A program made the position numbers and the translations under genes. The notes under the pieces are model-generated. The model was not told the DNA's origin and did no database searches. It saw only the letters and a program-made list of their open reading frames with translations. A DNA stretch of 64,000 nt, from assembly GCA_020072585.1 (NCBI GenBank), contig JAIQGL010000007.1, positions 62,001 through 126,000 on the forward strand, read 5' to 3'. How positions within the stretch are numbered: the first letter of the stretch is position 1; each line of letters starts with the position of its first letter. The DNA comes from Terriglobia bacterium. GTDB taxonomy: Bacteria > Acidobacteriota > Terriglobia > Terriglobales > Acidobacteriaceae. Below are positions 1-7,817 of the stretch, one piece after another.

Positions 1-673
1 CCGCTTGCTCGCGGAACGCAGGAGTAAAAGCCAGGTCGTTGATCTCAGGATAGGCGCACCAATCCTGGCAGCCGCTGATGCTGATCTTGAATTTGCGCGG
101 CAGATTATAGAAGTCAGGATTGGTTGCAAGCTGTTTTGTCACCTCATCCACCAGCGGTGAAGCGTCGCATAGCTCGTGCGCATCCAGCCCGGCCAATGGG
201 CACCCTGTAACAGTTCTAGTTACGTCGCCGCAGGTTGCCATGGAAGTCAGGCCCGTTTCAAAAAGCGCTTGCAGGACTTCAGGAAGGTCCTTGATCGTAA
301 TCCAATGCAATTGGATATTCTGGCGCACGGTAATGTCCGCAATTCCACCAGCATATTTCTCTGCCAGACCGGCGATAGTCCGCAACTGCGACGCGCTGAC
401 AAATCCGTTCGATAAACGGATACGCAGCATGAAATACGGTGTGGCACGGCCTTCACCGCCGCTGCCGCCAATGGCGCCTCCACCATCACCCTGCGTGTAT
501 ACACCCCACCAGCGGAAATAGGTTTTGATCCATGCATCTGGAACGGCCGAAAGCCCCTGGCGGGCAAACTCGCGGATTTCCTCAAAGCACTCCAGAGGAT
601 TCTTCTCCCGCTTGAGACGTTCCGCCCTTTGGGCTTTGGTTTCTTTGACCGGTATTGCTGCTTCTATGCTCAT
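1..673 (-). CDS. Ferredoxin-type nitrite/sulfite reductase, N-terminal part (cut by window edge)
   Basis: Reading the minus strand from ATG at 673 gives an open frame that runs off the window after about 224 residues. It begins MSIEAAIPVKETKAQRAERL. It contains 'YFRWWGVYTQ' (about residues 52-61), the substrate-side arginine region 'ADITVRQNIQLHWI', then 'TRTVTGCPLAG' and 'ISGCQDWC', all typical of the N-terminal half of the siroheme/4Fe-4S nitrite and sulfite reductase family. The cluster-ligating cysteines of the C-terminal half lie outside the window. A GAGG ribosome site sits six bases before the ATG. The family reduces nitrite to ammonia or sulfite to sulfide with ferredoxin. Sequence alone does not decide the substrate. 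The cysteine-rich leader peptide upstream argues for sulfite and cysteine supply. Confident on family, unsure on substrate. Confidence 0.85.
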   Translation of the reverse strand, partial: MSIEAAIPVKETKAQRAERLKREKNPLECFEEIREFARQGLSAVPDAWIKTYFRWWGVYTQGDGGGAIGGSGGEGRATPYFMLRIRLSNGFVSASQLRTIAGLAEKYAGGIADITVRQNIQLHWITIKDLPEVLQALFETGLTSMATCGDVTRTVTGCPLAGLDAHELCDASPLVDEVTKQLATNPDFYNLPRKFKISISGCQDWCAYPEINDLAFTPAFREQA

Positions 674-690
674 AGTCCTCGCATAATCTG

Positions 691-731
691 CCAAAAAGCA
701 AAAGGCCCATCGCCTGTTCTGGCGATGGGCC
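691..731 (-). terminator. Intrinsic terminator (attenuator) ahead of the reductase gene
   Basis: On the minus strand an 11-bp perfect stem GGCCCATCGCC / GGCGATGGGCC (731-721 and 714-704 arms, 6-nt loop) is followed by TTTTGCTTTTTGG. It lies between the leader peptide stop (756) and the reductase ATG (673), so it would end transcripts before the gene unless prevented. The position fits an attenuator rather than the end of an upstream gene. Confidence 0.8.
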
Positions 732-755
732 CTGTTTCCTAAAATGAAATGCGGA

Positions 756-836
756 TTAGGTAACAGTTTCTCCAGCCAGAGACACATGGGTTGCTGTGCG
801 ACAACACATACACATGTTCTGGCAAATGGCCTGCAT
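756..836 (-). CDS. Cysteine-rich leader peptide of a putative attenuator
   Basis: ATG at 836 opens a 26-codon frame ending in TAA at 756. The peptide starts MQAICQNMCMCCRTATHV, with four cysteines at positions 5, 9, 11 and 12. The -10 box of the promoter (844-849) lies seven bases before the ATG, so the transcript probably starts at or next to the start codon and is leaderless. The stop is 25 nt before the terminator stem. Leader codons 20-22 (TGGCTGG, 778-772) can pair with the terminator's 5' arm (CCA..CGCCA, 7 bp with a 2-nt bulge), which would free transcription when a ribosome stalls at the cysteine codons. Cysteine-rich leaderless upstream frames controlling sulfur genes are known from mycobacteria. 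Function here is inferred from architecture. Confidence 0.7.
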   Translation of the reverse strand: MQAICQNMCMCCRTATHVSLAGETVT

Positions 837-843
837 GACAAGA

Positions 844-872
844 AAGGTAAATGGCCCGGTGCAGGCTGTCAA
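844..872 (-). promoter_or_regulatory. Sigma70-type promoter for leader peptide and reductase
   Basis: On the minus strand TTGACA (872-867) and TACCTT (849-844) are separated by exactly 17 bp. The predicted transcription start falls on or beside the leader peptide ATG at 836. Confidence 0.7.
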
Positions 873-1071
873 GAAATTACCGTTCCACGCAATGCAAAAA
901 AATTACCAGACAAGGTGAATCTTTGACGGGCGGGCGATCATCGGGCTGCGCGCTCCCATAACGACGCCCAGGGATAGCTCTCTATATCCTTGGATAGTCT
1001 ATGGCCTGGGAATTGGCGTTGCCTGAATAGTATCTTGCCCACGGTTTGCCGTTGAGGATATGGTATGAAGT

Positions 1072-2286
1072 ATGGCAATCAAGAGTCAGCGTGGAAGTTG
1101 GATCGTTAGAGTCTCCGCAGCACTCCTCTGTAGCGTGGTCATCATTTTCGCTACCGGCTGCACCACCGGACATAACATTGTTGGGGGAGGCACGCCAACG
1201 CCAACGCCCGCCACGCCCAGAATGCTCGTATCCGACAATAGTTCCGGCACCGTCAACGTAGTGAACGCGACAACGGATGTGATCACGAAAACTGTGGCCG
1301 TTCTCTCGCCGGGCAAAATGGTGAGCGCCGGCGGCACCACTCTGATTCAGAGCACGATTGCCAGCTCTGTCGCAATTTTTGAAAATGCCACCGAAACCAT
1401 ACGCTTTACGGTTCCACTATCGGGCCTGCCATTGGACGTGGCGATCACGCCAGATGGCAAGACTGGGTGGGTTGCCGTGAATGACGGCACGGTGCAGAAA
1501 ATCAATACAGCCACGGGAGCAATTTCCGGGTCTTTCACAGTCGCAGGCGTTCAGCGCCTGGTCGTGGGTCCCCAGGGAACCACCGTGCTTGCGTTCAATG
1601 ACACTCTGGCAATTAATTTCAGCGTAATTCTTACCATTGGATTTTCAACTTTGGGGAATGCCGGGCTGAACCATCCCGCCAACGCTGTCTTCGCGGCCGA
1701 TGACAACAATTTCTTTATTCTGGATTGCGGGCCGGAATGCGCCGGAACGCAGGCGGGCATTGCAAGCGTAACGTTGAACACTCCCGGAGGTCCCTCCATT
1801 GGCACTCCCGTAGCCCTAACTGGAGCAACAGTTGGTTTGCGCAACACGACCTCAACCTTCGTCGCTGGCTCCCCGGCTACCGGATTGAATGCGGGCACGG
1901 TGCAGGTAATCAATAACTCGACTCTCACCGCAGGCCCGGCAATCAACATTGCTGACGGACGCCACAGTCTAATGGCGCTTGCGTCCAACGCGCGCCTCTA
2001 CATAGGTTCTACTGGCTGCACATTGGGCGCGGTCAACGCGCAAAACCTTCGCCAGGGCTGCCTCACGATTTTCGATACCACTACGCAGGCGGCCACGCCA
2101 ATCTTGCTGCCTGCATCCCGTCCCAACGGAGACGTGACTGGGCTGGCCCCCGTTGCCGGACGAAACGTGATTTATGTGGTCCAGGGCGGGAAACTCGATA
2201 TCCTCGATATCACCACGAACGCCGTCAGCCCCGCGCCTCCCAATCCTCCTGGAACGGTCTTTGGCGTGGTGCAATTAAGTCCGTAA
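1072..2286 (+). CDS. Putative lipoprotein with YncE-like beta-propeller
   Basis: The 404-residue protein has an N-terminal signal with a hydrophobic stretch ending in a lipobox 'FATGC' (Cys about 30), so it should be anchored to a membrane outside the cytoplasm. Repeats such as 'VSDNSSGTVNVVNATTDV', 'VAITPDGKTGWVAVNDGT' and 'VQKINTATGAISG' have the spacing of seven-bladed YncE/SMP-30-like propellers. An in-frame ATG at 1060 is followed by a stop, so 1072 is the first usable start; its ribosome site is weak (GAAG directly before). It is followed by the separately promoted threonine operon. The ligand is unknown and function beyond a secreted propeller scaffold cannot be stated. Confidence 0.75.
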   Translation: MAIKSQRGSWIVRVSAALLCSVVIIFATGCTTGHNIVGGGTPTPTPATPRMLVSDNSSGTVNVVNATTDVITKTVAVLSPGKMVSAGGTTLIQSTIASSVAIFENATETIRFTVPLSGLPLDVAITPDGKTGWVAVNDGTVQKINTATGAISGSFTVAGVQRLVVGPQGTTVLAFNDTLAINFSVILTIGFSTLGNAGLNHPANAVFAADDNNFFILDCGPECAGTQAGIASVTLNTPGGPSIGTPVALTGATVGLRNTTSTFVAGSPATGLNAGTVQVINNSTLTAGPAINIADGRHSLMALASNARLYIGSTGCTLGAVNAQNLRQGCLTIFDTTTQAATPILLPASRPNGDVTGLAPVAGRNVIYVVQGGKLDILDITTNAVSPAPPNPPGTVFGVVQLSP

Positions 2287-2365
2287 CTGGCGCAAAACAC
2301 TCCGTTTTGAGCATCGCTCCAACCTGCGGATTTGTGGTGTCGATCAGCCATAGAGAAGCTAGTTC

Positions 2366-2394
2366 TTGACTCTGCCCCCCACCCGGGCTATAGT
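2366..2394 (+). promoter_or_regulatory. Promoter of the threonine operon leader
   Basis: TTGACT (2366-2371) and TATAGT (2389-2394) have a 17-bp spacer. The predicted start near 2401 is about four bases before the leader peptide ATG at 2405, giving an almost leaderless transcript. Confidence 0.75.
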
Positions 2395-2404
2395 TTCCTA
2401 GCAA

Positions 2405-2506
2405 ATGCAGGTTCGTAAATCCAATTTCGCCATGGCCATGTGTTTGACAACAACAAGCACAGGCACAACTACATCCAGGCGACAATTGGGCGAGCCGGCA
2501 GCGTAA
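2405..2506 (+). CDS. thrL: Threonine-rich leader peptide of the thr operon attenuator
   Basis: A 33-codon frame from ATG 2405 to TAA 2504-2506. Codons 14-24 read LTTTSTGTTTS, giving seven threonines in nine positions (15-23), the hallmark of a threonine attenuator as in enterobacterial thrL. No Shine-Dalgarno precedes the ATG, and the promoter places the transcript start about four bases upstream. In-frame ATGs at 2432 and 2438 are alternative starts and keep the Thr run. GGCGAG at 2489-2494 (codons 29-30) is complementary to CTCGCC at 2537-2542 in the terminator's 5' arm. A ribosome stalled on Thr codons would leave it free to form an antiterminator; a ribosome reaching the stop would cover it. 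The gene symbol is by functional analogy. Confidence 0.85.
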   Translation: MQVRKSNFAMAMCLTTTSTGTTTSRRQLGEPAA

Positions 2507-2532
2507 CTAACTAGCAATCATAAGTTTCCTGA

Positions 2533-2566
2533 CCCACTCGCCAAGGCGAGTGGGTTTTTGCTTTTT
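2533..2566 (+). terminator. Attenuator terminator before thrB
   Basis: Perfect 10-bp stem CCCACTCGCC / GGCGAGTGGG (2533-2542, 2545-2554) with a 2-nt AA gap is followed by TTTTTGCTTTTT. It ends ten bases before the thrB ATG, so it is a leader attenuator. The U-tract 'TTTTGCTTTTTGG' is identical to the one at the reductase attenuator (703-691). Confidence 0.85.
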
Positions 2567-2575
2567 GGGGAGAAC

Positions 2576-3565
2576 ATGGACCATTCAAACTCAGACAATG
2601 CGGGATACGGCTGGCGCGTGGTAGTGCCGGCGACCTCCGCCAACCTGGGCTGCGCCTTCGATTGCGGCGGCCTGGCACTCAAACTCTATCTCAGGGCGCT
2701 TTTCGTGCCCTCCGCCAGCACGGAGCTGAGCCTGGAATATCAGGGCAAGACTCCGGATAGATTCCCCATTGAAAGTTCGAACCTGATCCTGCATGCCTTG
2801 CGCTATGCAGCGGAAAAACTCGACGCGCCTCCTCCCGGTGGGCATGTCCTGGTGCAGAGCGACATTCCCATCAGCGTTGGCCTGGGCAGCAGCGCCGCTG
2901 CCGTGATTGCCGGCCTGCTGCTGGGCGCCCGATACAGCGGGAAAGAGCCAGCGCCGGAGCAACTGCTGCGGTGGGCGGAAGATATTGAAGGGCATATTGA
3001 CAATGCGGCGGCAGCCTATTATGGCGGACTGACACTGGCCCTCTCCAACAACATAGACCGCGTAGTTACGCTGAACGCAAAGTTTCCTGAAAACATCCGT
3101 CTGGTAGTGGTGACTCCATCCATCACTGTCCCCACGCATGAGGCTCGACAGGTACTGCCCAAATCGTATGACCGCGCCGACGTGCTGCATACCCTGCAGC
3201 GTACGGCGCTGCTGGCTGCCACCTGCTTTTCAGGCAACTTTGACCTTTTCCCTGAATTGTTCCAGGACAGGCTGCACCAGCCGTACCGCCAGAAGCTGGT
3301 TCCAGGAATGGAACGCTGCCTTGGCCTGAGGCGGCCCGGTCTTCTGGGCGTGGCCATCAGCGGCTCGGGTTCGTCAGTGATTGCATTTACCGCCAGGGAC
3401 GAGATGCAAGTGGCTGAGGAATTGCAACGAATCTTCTCCGAGGAGGGTGTGCAGGCGGAGACGCTCTTTACATCGGCTGACAACAATGGCGCAGGGGTTA
3501 CACGCGAACTGATTCCACTGGTGGAAAGACTTGGAGCCGTGTTGCAGAGGCTGGAGAAACCGTGA
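2576..3565 (+). CDS. thrB: Homoserine kinase
   Basis: Phosphorylates homoserine with ATP to O-phosphohomoserine in the threonine pathway. The 329-residue protein has the GHMP-kinase N-terminal 'PATSANLGCAFDCGG' (about 18-32) and the ATP-binding 'VGLGSSAAAV' (101-110), plus a C-terminal glycine-rich 'ISGSGSSVIAF'. The ATG at 2576 is chosen because GGGGAG lies just upstream; an upstream TTG at 2558 falls in the terminator U-tract and is not credible. It is the first structural gene after the Thr attenuator and its stop overlaps the start of the aspartokinase gene. Confident. Confidence 0.95.
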   Translation: MDHSNSDNAGYGWRVVVPATSANLGCAFDCGGLALKLYLRALFVPSASTELSLEYQGKTPDRFPIESSNLILHALRYAAEKLDAPPPGGHVLVQSDIPISVGLGSSAAAVIAGLLLGARYSGKEPAPEQLLRWAEDIEGHIDNAAAAYYGGLTLALSNNIDRVVTLNAKFPENIRLVVVTPSITVPTHEARQVLPKSYDRADVLHTLQRTALLAATCFSGNFDLFPELFQDRLHQPYRQKLVPGMERCLGLRRPGLLGVAISGSGSSVIAFTARDEMQVAEELQRIFSEEGVQAETLFTSADNNGAGVTRELIPLVERLGAVLQRLEKP

Positions 3566-5034
3566 TGAAAAGAAAGCGTTTGATCGTAATGAAGTTTGGC
3601 GGCACCTCCGTGGGGAGTGCAGAGCGCTTCCGCCAGTGCGCCGCAATTGTGGCCCGGGCGGCAAAGTATGACCGGATTGTGGTGGTGGTCTCCGCCATGG
3701 CGGGCGTGACCGACCTGATTTTCAAGACCATTGAAGCGGCCCGGCACGGCGACTCCGCTGCAACCAGGACGCACCTGCAGAAGTTTGAGACCATGCACCG
3801 CGAACTGATCGTTCAATTGTTTGATTCAACGCGTCATGCTGCGGCCAACGATTTCACCTCTGAAGTCCTCTCACAATTGCAGAACGCATGCCACGCGCTC
3901 TCCGCATTGCGCTCTGACATCTCGGCGCAAACCGCGGATTCTCTGGTGGCACTGGGTGAACGGATCTCGGCCTGGGCCCTGGCCGCTTATCTCCAGCAAA
4001 CGGGCAGTAGTGCTGAGTTTGTGCGCGCGGAAAATGTGATTGTGACGGACAGCAATTTCGGCAATGCATCCCCGGACATTGAAGCAACGCGCAAGCAGTG
4101 TGAACAGTCGCTGTTGCCGCTTCTGGACCGTGGCATTGTGCCGGTGGTCGCCGGCTATAGCGGCGCTAATCCACAAGGCAAGTCCACCACGCTGGGACGC
4201 GGCGGATCAGATTACTCCGCCACCATCATCGGGGCCGCGGCCGGCGCGGATGAAGTCTGGATCTGGACCGACGTTAACGGCGTTCTCAGCGCCGATCCGC
4301 GCATCTGCCCGGACGCCACTACGCTGCCTGAAATCAGCTTTGAAGAAGCAATCGAGCTCGCCTACTACGGCGCCAAAGTGATCCATCCCAAGGCCGCGTA
4401 TCCAGCCGCGGAAGCCGGCTTCCCTGTATGGATAAAGAATTCATTTCGTCCCGACGTTGCCGGGACCAAGATCACGCATGACGCGCGACCAGCCAATTCT
4501 CCGGTAAAGTCTGTAACGTCAGTCAAGGACGCCACTCTCATTTCTCTGGTCACGCGGCGCGATGTGCATCCTGTGGAGCTCTGGGGAAGATTGTTCCTGC
4601 GCCTGGGCCAGGAGCAGATTGAGGTCCTGTTTGCCACCCAGTCTTCGCCGGAGCACGCGCTGGGCCTGGTCCTGCGCAGAGAGGACGCGGCGCGTGTGCT
4701 CAAACTGATCAACACGGTCTTCCGCATGGAGCTGGCGCAGGGTGTGCTGAATCCAGCAGCGGTGGAAGACATTGCCGTGGTGGCCGTGCTGGGCGAATCG
4801 ATGAAAGGGACGTGTGGAATTCTGGGGCGTGTCTTCTCGGCGGTGGCGCGGCGTGAAGTCAGCGTAATTGCCGTGGCCCAGGGCGCCAGCGAACTAAGCA
4901 TCTGCTTTGCCGTACCGGCATCGCGCGGCACGGAAGTGGTGCGGGCTGTGCATGACGAATTTTTTGAGCAGATCGGCGCCAATATCCCATTGTGCCTGCG
5001 GCCCAATCACTCCATGTCAACGGGGGCGCAATGA
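3565..5034 (+). CDS. lysC: Aspartate kinase
   Basis: Catalyses ATP-dependent phosphorylation of aspartate, the first step towards threonine, methionine and lysine. About 489 residues, a usual length for a monofunctional enzyme with a C-terminal ACT regulatory pair. 'MKFGGTSVGS' (about 9-18) is the amino-acid-kinase signature; 'LGRGGSDYSA' and 'WTDVNGVLSADPR' are substrate and nucleotide elements. The tail 'IAVVAVLGESMKGTCGILGRVF' belongs to an ACT domain. ATG 3565 overlaps the thrB stop in TGATG, with GGAGA eight bases upstream; GTG at 3562 is a one-codon-longer alternative. Being inside the Thr-attenuated operon suggests transcription follows threonine supply; ACT domains suggest allosteric feedback as well. 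Confidence 0.95.
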   Translation: MKRKRLIVMKFGGTSVGSAERFRQCAAIVARAAKYDRIVVVVSAMAGVTDLIFKTIEAARHGDSAATRTHLQKFETMHRELIVQLFDSTRHAAANDFTSEVLSQLQNACHALSALRSDISAQTADSLVALGERISAWALAAYLQQTGSSAEFVRAENVIVTDSNFGNASPDIEATRKQCEQSLLPLLDRGIVPVVAGYSGANPQGKSTTLGRGGSDYSATIIGAAAGADEVWIWTDVNGVLSADPRICPDATTLPEISFEEAIELAYYGAKVIHPKAAYPAAEAGFPVWIKNSFRPDVAGTKITHDARPANSPVKSVTSVKDATLISLVTRRDVHPVELWGRLFLRLGQEQIEVLFATQSSPEHALGLVLRREDAARVLKLINTVFRMELAQGVLNPAAVEDIAVVAVLGESMKGTCGILGRVFSAVARREVSVIAVAQGASELSICFAVPASRGTEVVRAVHDEFFEQIGANIPLCLRPNHSMSTGAQ

Positions 5035-6338
5035 GTACACTGCCCGCAAATCCGCAGGTGGTCACGCATGAGTTGCGTTGCGTCCACTGCGGCAAAGTCC
5101 AGGAAACGGCGGACCGAATGTTCCGCTGTACGCAATGTTCGGAGCTGCTTGAGGTGGTCTACCCGGAGTGGGCCGATGCGCCGCGCGAATTCGCCCTGCG
5201 GCTGAAGGAAATCTGGCGGGAGCGTCGGGGATCGTCACTGCCGGAAAACGCAAGCGGCGTATGGCGCTTCCGCGAGCTGCTCCCGCAGGTGGACCGGCAA
5301 CACATCGTCACCATGAGCGAAGGCAACACCCCTCTGGTCCCGCTCAAGAAAGCGGCACGCGAACTGCGGTTGCCAAATCTTCTGGTGAAACATCAGGGTA
5401 TGAATCCCACCGGCTCTTTCAAAGATACGGGGATCTCCGCGGCCATCACCATGGCCAGGGCTGAAGGTTTTTCCTGGGTCTGTTGTGCGTCCACCGGAAA
5501 CACCTCCGCCTCTGTAGCCGCATACGCAGCCCGGGCGGAGATGAAGAGCATCGTCCTTCTGCCCGCCGGACAAGTGACCGCCGGAAAGCTGGCCCAGGCG
5601 CTGGAATATGGCGCGCACGTGCTTCAGTTGCGCACCGATTTTGACAGTTGCCTGAAAGTGCTGCATGAGGTGGTACGGAAGTTTCCTGCTTACCTGCTCA
5701 ACTCCCTCAACCCGTACCGTCTGGAAGGGCAAAAGACCGTGGCTTTTGAACTGATGGAGCAACTCGACTGGCGAGTGCCCGAGCACGTAGTGGTACCTGG
5801 AGGAAATCTCGGCAACAGCTCAGCCCTGGGCAAGGGATTCATGGAGCTGCACAACCTTGGTTTGATCAAGTTGTTGCCGAAGATCTCCATCATTCAGGCA
5901 GCTGGCGCCAATCCTCTCGTCCGCACCATGCGGGAAAACGGTGGTAAAGAACTCATTCGCGTGAATGCAGAAACCCGGGCCACGGCAATCCGGATTGGCA
6001 ATCCTGCTTCATGGCGCAAAGCTGTGAGTGTGCTCAGAAATACGGCCGGCGCATGTGAAGAAGTCAGCGAAAGCGAGATCGCGCAAGCGAAGGCAGAGCT
6101 GGGTGCGGAAGGCATTGGCTGCGAGCCCGCTTCCGCGGCGACTCTGGCCGGGCTCAAGAAGCTGGCGGCTGCGGGCTTCGTCAAGGCCGCAGAGACGGTC
6201 GTCCTGTTGCTGACTGGACACATGCTGAAAGACGTTGACTACATGAAGCAGGCGCCGGGGCAGAGCCTTCTTGGCCCCATGGAAGCTGACAGTGACACGG
6301 TAATCACGACCCTGGAGAAAATTTATGCGCGGCATTGA
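5031..6338 (+). CDS. thrC: Threonine synthase with N-terminal zinc ribbon
   Basis: PLP enzyme converting O-phosphohomoserine to threonine. The 435-residue protein begins with a Cys4 ribbon (C17-x2-C20 and C33-x2-C36), then 'EGNTPLVPL' and 'MNPTGSFKDTG', whose lysine (about K131) binds PLP, and 'CASTGNTSASVAAYAARA' for the phosphate site. The chosen ATG 5031 overlaps the aspartokinase stop (ATGA); a longer frame from 4992 would lie inside lysC. The zinc-ribbon N-terminus occurs in many archaeal and bacterial class-II-like threonine synthases. Translational coupling along the operon is likely. Confidence 0.95.
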   Translation: MSTLPANPQVVTHELRCVHCGKVQETADRMFRCTQCSELLEVVYPEWADAPREFALRLKEIWRERRGSSLPENASGVWRFRELLPQVDRQHIVTMSEGNTPLVPLKKAARELRLPNLLVKHQGMNPTGSFKDTGISAAITMARAEGFSWVCCASTGNTSASVAAYAARAEMKSIVLLPAGQVTAGKLAQALEYGAHVLQLRTDFDSCLKVLHEVVRKFPAYLLNSLNPYRLEGQKTVAFELMEQLDWRVPEHVVVPGGNLGNSSALGKGFMELHNLGLIKLLPKISIIQAAGANPLVRTMRENGGKELIRVNAETRATAIRIGNPASWRKAVSVLRNTAGACEEVSESEIAQAKAELGAEGIGCEPASAATLAGLKKLAAAGFVKAAETVVLLLTGHMLKDVDYMKQAPGQSLLGPMEADSDTVITTLEKIYARH

Positions 6339-7686
6339 AGAAGCAACGGAAAAACAACAGGTAGTAAGAAGAGATGCCGAGCAGGTGAGAGTGGGCATAG
6401 TTGGCTACGGCACCGTGGGGCGCGCCACGGCGGAGATTCTTCTGGGCCACGCGGAAGAGATCAGCCAGCGCACCGGCGGTATCTCAATCGTCGTGACGCG
6501 GATCGCCCGCAAAAGGCCACGCGCTGCTGAAGTTGGCGTGAACGGGATCACAGTTGTATCTGACTGGCGGCAGATCGTGACCGCAGATGACGTGGACATT
6601 GTGGTCGAAGCGATTGGAGGCACCACGATCGCGAGGGATGTTGTTCGCACCAGCCTGGAAAATGGAAAGGCCGTGGTCACAGCGAACAAAGCATTGATTG
6701 CGCTGCATGGAGATGAACTGTTTGCTCTGGCCCAGGAGAAAAATCTTCCCCTCGGCATTGAAGCCACGGTTGCCGGCGGCGTGCCGGTGATCCGCGCGAT
6801 CTCTGAGGCGCTGGCTGCCGACCGCATTCAAGCTGTCTATGGCATTGTGAATGGCACCTGCAACTACATTCTTACGCAGATGGAGCAGCACGGCATTGAG
6901 TTTGCCCATGCGCTGGAACAGGCACAGGCAGCCGGCTATGCGGAAGCAGACTCAAGCCTGGATATCGATGGCCTGGACGCGCGCGACAAGATCGCAATTC
7001 TTGCGCGCATCGCTTTTGGTCACGCTGTACGTGCCTCGGAAATTCCTGTGACCGGCATACGGGACATTACGTCCACTGATTTTCATTATGCCCATCGCTT
7101 AAATTCCACCATTCGCCTGGTGGCCTCTGCCGAACGGATGCCGGAAGGCGTGCACATCTCCGTACAGCCATGGCTGGAGCCTCGTGACTCCATGCTGGCC
7201 AAGGCAGCGGGCGCGAACAACGCCATCTTTATTGCCGGAGAAAAAGTTGGCACACAGATGCTCTATGGCCGCGGTGCGGGCGGCGGCGCCACGGGAACGG
7301 CCGTACTCTCTGATGTGCTGCAGATTGCCCGGCAGATTTCGCGGGGCCAGACGGCGAGCAGTCTTCTCGCGGGATTTGATCGTGCCGAACCATTGCGGCC
7401 CTTATCCAGACCGCACCCGATAAGCTGGTTTTTACGCCTCACGGTCAACGATCAGCCGGGAATCCTTGCGCGTACCGCGGAAGCGATTGCGCATGAAGGA
7501 ATCAACATCGACTCTGTGATCCAGGAGCCGCACATGCCAAAGGACCGTCTCTCATTCGTGATTACGCTGGAGCCGACGCTGGAAACGACTGTGCAGCGGG
7601 CCGTGGAGGCCATCAATCGTTTTGATTTTATGAGAGCGCCGGTCCTGCTGATGCCGATGATCTCACCAACGGAAGAACACGTTTAA
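6325..7686 (+). CDS. hom: Homoserine dehydrogenase
   Basis: NAD(P)H-dependent reduction of aspartate semialdehyde to homoserine. 453 residues: Rossmann motif 'VGIVGYGTVGRA' (about 23-34), catalytic region 'GIVNGTCNYILTQM' and 'EADSSLDIDGLDARDK', then a C-terminal ACT domain beginning 'WFLRLTVNDQPGILARTAEA'. The length is normal for the ACT-containing form. It overlaps the thrC stop by 14 bases and closes the operon thrB-lysC-thrC-hom. All four threonine-branch steps apart from aspartate semialdehyde dehydrogenase are thus under one attenuated promoter. The convergent palindromic repeat downstream may act as terminator. Confidence 0.95.
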   Translation: MRGIEEATEKQQVVRRDAEQVRVGIVGYGTVGRATAEILLGHAEEISQRTGGISIVVTRIARKRPRAAEVGVNGITVVSDWRQIVTADDVDIVVEAIGGTTIARDVVRTSLENGKAVVTANKALIALHGDELFALAQEKNLPLGIEATVAGGVPVIRAISEALAADRIQAVYGIVNGTCNYILTQMEQHGIEFAHALEQAQAAGYAEADSSLDIDGLDARDKIAILARIAFGHAVRASEIPVTGIRDITSTDFHYAHRLNSTIRLVASAERMPEGVHISVQPWLEPRDSMLAKAAGANNAIFIAGEKVGTQMLYGRGAGGGATGTAVLSDVLQIARQISRGQTASSLLAGFDRAEPLRPLSRPHPISWFLRLTVNDQPGILARTAEAIAHEGINIDSVIQEPHMPKDRLSFVITLEPTLETTVQRAVEAINRFDFMRAPVLLMPMISPTEEHV

Positions 7687-7687
7687 G

Positions 7688-7817
7688 AAATTGGTAATCG
7701 GGTAATTTGGTAATTGAGTAATTTTGAAAAAAGAATCAGCTTCTAAGTTGTGCTCTTTCGCGATTCATTTAAGGCAAGCTCAATTACTAAATTACCCAAT
7801 TACTCATTTACCAAATT
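7688..7817. repeat. AT-rich inverted repeat between hom and ggt
   Basis: The left arm (7688-7718) and right arm (7779-7817) are built from GGTAATTTGGTAATTG-type words. The arms pair over about 27 bp with two mismatches, separated by about 60 bp. The composition contrasts sharply with the GC-rich genes. The right arm supplies the last codons and stop of the convergent gamma-glutamyltransferase gene. A related word occurs at 41741-41763. It may serve as a bidirectional transcript end; it is probably a dispersed repeat. Confidence 0.75.

Noticed and set aside
2558-2575. TTG start for thrB at 2558
   Set aside because: Lies in the terminator U-tract, while ATG 2576 has a proper ribosome site and the family N-terminus starts after it.
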